From assembly GCA_024281365.1 (NCBI GenBank), contig JAMXAU010000011.1:1-35603 (forward strand): a stretch of DNA of 35,603 nt. The letters run 5' to 3'. The notes beneath the pieces are model-generated. The model saw only the letters and a program-made list of their open reading frames with translations. It was not told the DNA's origin and made no database searches. Of the stretch, positions 33,728-35,603 are shown piece by piece (within the stretch, counting starts at the first letter, position 1; every line of letters starts with the position of its first letter). Source of the DNA: Nitrospira sp. Lineage in GTDB: Bacteria; Nitrospirota; Nitrospiria; Nitrospirales; Nitrospiraceae. The translations under genes were made by a program, and so were the position numbers.

Positions 33728-34762
33728 TCACGAGCCGGCTTTGGCGAGACAACAGTGTTTGCATTTCTTGCCGCTGCCGCAGGGACGGGGGCGTTGCGAC
33801 CCAGGCCGCCGGCTGGACTGGGAGCTAGACCCAGCAGTGCTGCAGGGTCCTGGTGAAACAGATCTCGCATGAGCGCATAGAGCGAAGCGCCGGGTCTTCG
33901 CCGTTCCAGGGACGCGGGCGAGGTGAAGAAGTGCTTGGCCAATACCGCGAAGAATTCATGCTCGTTTCGGAAAGCGTAGGCGTTCAGCCCTGGCCATTGC
34001 CGCCCGACTGGATGGAAGTTCTTGCGCCACAAACCGCATCCACTGCCGCACCGCCATCCAGGGCACTTCCGGCGGGATGCCATACTCGTGGGTCTCTCGC
34101 TCAACCAAGTGTGCGAACTCGTGCACTCCCACGTGGCCCCACGTGCGGTGATGTCCGGACGGATGATCAAATCCCGCGAGCAACGCCGGCTTTGAGAGAA
34201 TCATCACCCCGCAAATGGTGCAACCCGACCATGCCCTGAATATGGTCTCCCCTCCCCTCCGGTCGTCCGGTAGGCGTCGTCGAACGCGTCCGGTACAATC
34301 AGCACCTCGTGCAGCCGGTGGTAGGCCCAATGGTGAAAGCCAAAGGTTGGAATCACGGCGCTCGCCGCGACCAGTACCCGGATCGTGTCGTCCACCTCCG
34401 TCCGGATTCCTGTGATGCGAACCTCACTCAGGAAGATCTGCACGAGTTGCCAGAAACCGCGCCTGGCCCGGCGCGTCCAGCCCGGAAGAATGTCACGTGG
34501 GTGCCCAAAATCGCCTCCCACGAAGCCGGAAACGGCTGCCGCATCATCGCCAGCCGCTGGAGGCAACGCCGCGCACCCACCAGTAGGCGAGAGGACTCAG
34601 CCCGGCCAGAAGCCACAGCACGGGGAAGAGCCAACCCAGCCATGCCGCTGCGATGGCTGCCAATCCGGCAGCGATCAGTGCCTCCCGACGATTTCGTGCA
34701 TTCAGCTCCGGTGTCACCAACATCGGCCTGTTCTTCTGAGGTCGAGCTCGCGCGCGCGACAA
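33728..34762 (-). pseudogene. Decayed MtfA-like (M90) zinc metallopeptidase with SEC-C tail
   Basis: Pieces of one protein are spread over several minus-strand frames, in order. First come two membrane-type helices (ALIAAGLAAIAAAWLGW), then PFPASWEAILGTHVTFF, then LVQIFLSEVRITGI through EVLIVPDAFDDAY. Next comes GHVGVHEFAHLVE with the HExxH zinc site, then AYAFRNEHEFFAVLAKHFF and LYALMRDLFHQDP, and finally a SEC-C zinc motif RPCGSGKKCKHCC ending at 33728. This is the order of MtfA peptidases, with the SEC-C tail added. At least five frame changes are needed to connect the pieces, so no full protein can be made. Start and outer limits are approximate. Confidence 0.78.
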
Positions 34763-34928
34763 TTTCTACTGAGAGATTATGGTTCCTGCTCAGCTCCAGT
34801 CAGTTCTCTGCACTTCCCTCTGATACGTGATTCTTAGAGGGAAACAGGTAAGCTTCAGCAAAATTAGTCCATATCTGCCTGAGTGCGTAGGGAAAACCTG
34901 CGGGATGAGTTAAACGGCAAAGGGACCA

Positions 34929-35603
34929 ATGGCGAAGAAAGACAACACAGCGTCGAAGCAGGATACGGGTGCCAACCTGGGTTTCGAACAGAAACTCTGG
35001 GCTGCCGCTGACGCCCTGCGCAACAACATGGATGCGGCGGAGTATAAGCACGTCGTCCTGGGGTTGATCTTCCTGAAATACATCTCGGATGCGTTTGAGG
35101 CCAAGCACGCCGAACTTGAAGTGCAGAAAAAGCAGGGCGCTGATCCTGAAGATCCAGACGAATATAAGGCCGCGAGGATCTTCTGGGTACCAAAAGAGGC
35201 GCGGTGGTCACATCTCAAGGCCAGCGCCCCGCAACCGACGATAGGCACGATCGTCGATGATGCGATGACGGCCATCGAGCGGGACAATCCGTCGCTCAAG
35301 GGAGTGCTGCCGAAAGACTATGCCCGTCCAGGTCTCGACAAACAGCGCCTTGGCCAGTTGATCAATCTCGTGAGCGACATCGCATTGGGCGCTCCAGCCG
35401 ACCGTGCAAAGGACACACTTGGCCGTGTCTACGAGTACTTTCTCTCGCAGTTCGCCAGCGCCGAAGGAAAGAAGGGCGGGCAGTTCTATACGCCGTTCCG
35501 AGTGGTCCGCGTCCTCGTCGAGATGCTGGCTCCGTACAAGGGCAGAGTCTACGACCCCTGCTGCGGTTCGGGCGGCATGTTCGTGAGCAGCGAGAAATTC
35601 ATT
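34929..35603 (+). CDS. hsdM: Type I restriction-modification DNA methyltransferase HsdM (3' end outside window)
   Basis: HsdM is the N6-adenine methyltransferase subunit of type I restriction-modification complexes. The 225 residues present include the N-terminal helical domain ([20 protein letters not shown], then [19 protein letters not shown]), the TRD-facing region, and the start of the catalytic domain: [18 protein letters not shown] and motif [14 protein letters not shown], the S-adenosylmethionine site. The NPPY motif would lie beyond the window. ATG 34929 is preceded by AAAGGGA at short spacing. Specificity (hsdS) and nuclease (hsdR) genes are expected downstream. It follows a degraded gene, as is common at the edge of an acquired defence cassette. 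Confidence 0.93.
   Translation, partial: MAKKDNTASKQDTGANLGFEQKLWAAADALRNNMDAAEYKHVVLGLIFLKYISDAFEAKHAELEVQKKQGADPEDPDEYKAARIFWVPKEARWSHLKASAPQPTIGTIVDDAMTAIERDNPSLKGVLPKDYARPGLDKQRLGQLINLVSDIALGAPADRAKDTLGRVYEYFLSQFASAEGKKGGQFYTPFRVVRVLVEMLAPYKGRVYDPCCGSGGMFVSSEKFI

Overview
The window is an ordinary chromosomal segment of a Gram-negative (diderm) bacterium: it carries lpxD, lptF and lptG for lipid A and LPS. Base composition is moderately GC-rich and codon use is even throughout. The mix of genes (anaerobic-style late cobalamin genes with cbiZ and bluB, a Pil/Che-type chemosensory operon, a fused glycolate-oxidase-like flavoprotein) and a long palindromic intergenic repeat at about 31952-32077 remind me of Nitrospira (Nitrospirota). 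That assignment is from memory of such genomes, not from a search.

Region 1 (1-7834, + strand) is a tightly packed cobalamin operon: bluB, a PduO-type adenosyltransferase, cobU, cobT, cobS, cbiB, cobD, cbiZ and cobQ. Together these cover corrinoid adenosylation, lower-ligand synthesis and activation, the aminopropanol arm, cobinamide activation and final assembly. cbiZ adds salvage of cobinamide back to cobyric acid. The last gene, cobQ, is broken by an internal deletion plus frameshift. CbiZ produces exactly the compound that CobQ would have made, so the cluster as read is coherent as a cobinamide-salvage route.

Region 2 (8350-18976, + strand) is a chemosensory operon: a PilH/CheY-like regulator, CheW, a PilJ-like transducer, a 1109-residue CheA with three Hpt domains and a C-terminal receiver, two divergent CheW-like proteins, a receiver joined to a long coiled coil, a protein with an Hpt-like domain that lacks the histidine, and a divergent HD-GYP protein. 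No cheR or cheB lies in the cluster. This is the strongest candidate here for an incompletely described system.

Region 3 (19324-25019) holds a small membrane protein and then, on the minus strand, an envelope-lipid operon lptF-lptG-fabF-acp-lpxD. The acyl carrier protein carries a long Lys/Ser/Ala/Pro-rich tail. Upstream of lptF lies a divergent promoter pair serving lptF and a cold-shock gene.

Region 4 (25318-33582) holds the cold-shock gene, a TPR protein, a D-2-hydroxyacid dehydrogenase, a glycolate/lactate-oxidase-like FAD/Fe-S protein that appears split by a frameshift, a MoaD/ThiS-like protein without the terminal Gly-Gly, the palindromic repeat, and an SDF-family carboxylate transporter.

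Region 5 (33728-35603) holds the decayed remains of an MtfA-like metallopeptidase with a SEC-C tail, then the 5' part of a type I restriction-modification hsdM that runs off the window. No rRNA, tRNA, CRISPR array or insertion sequence was recognised.
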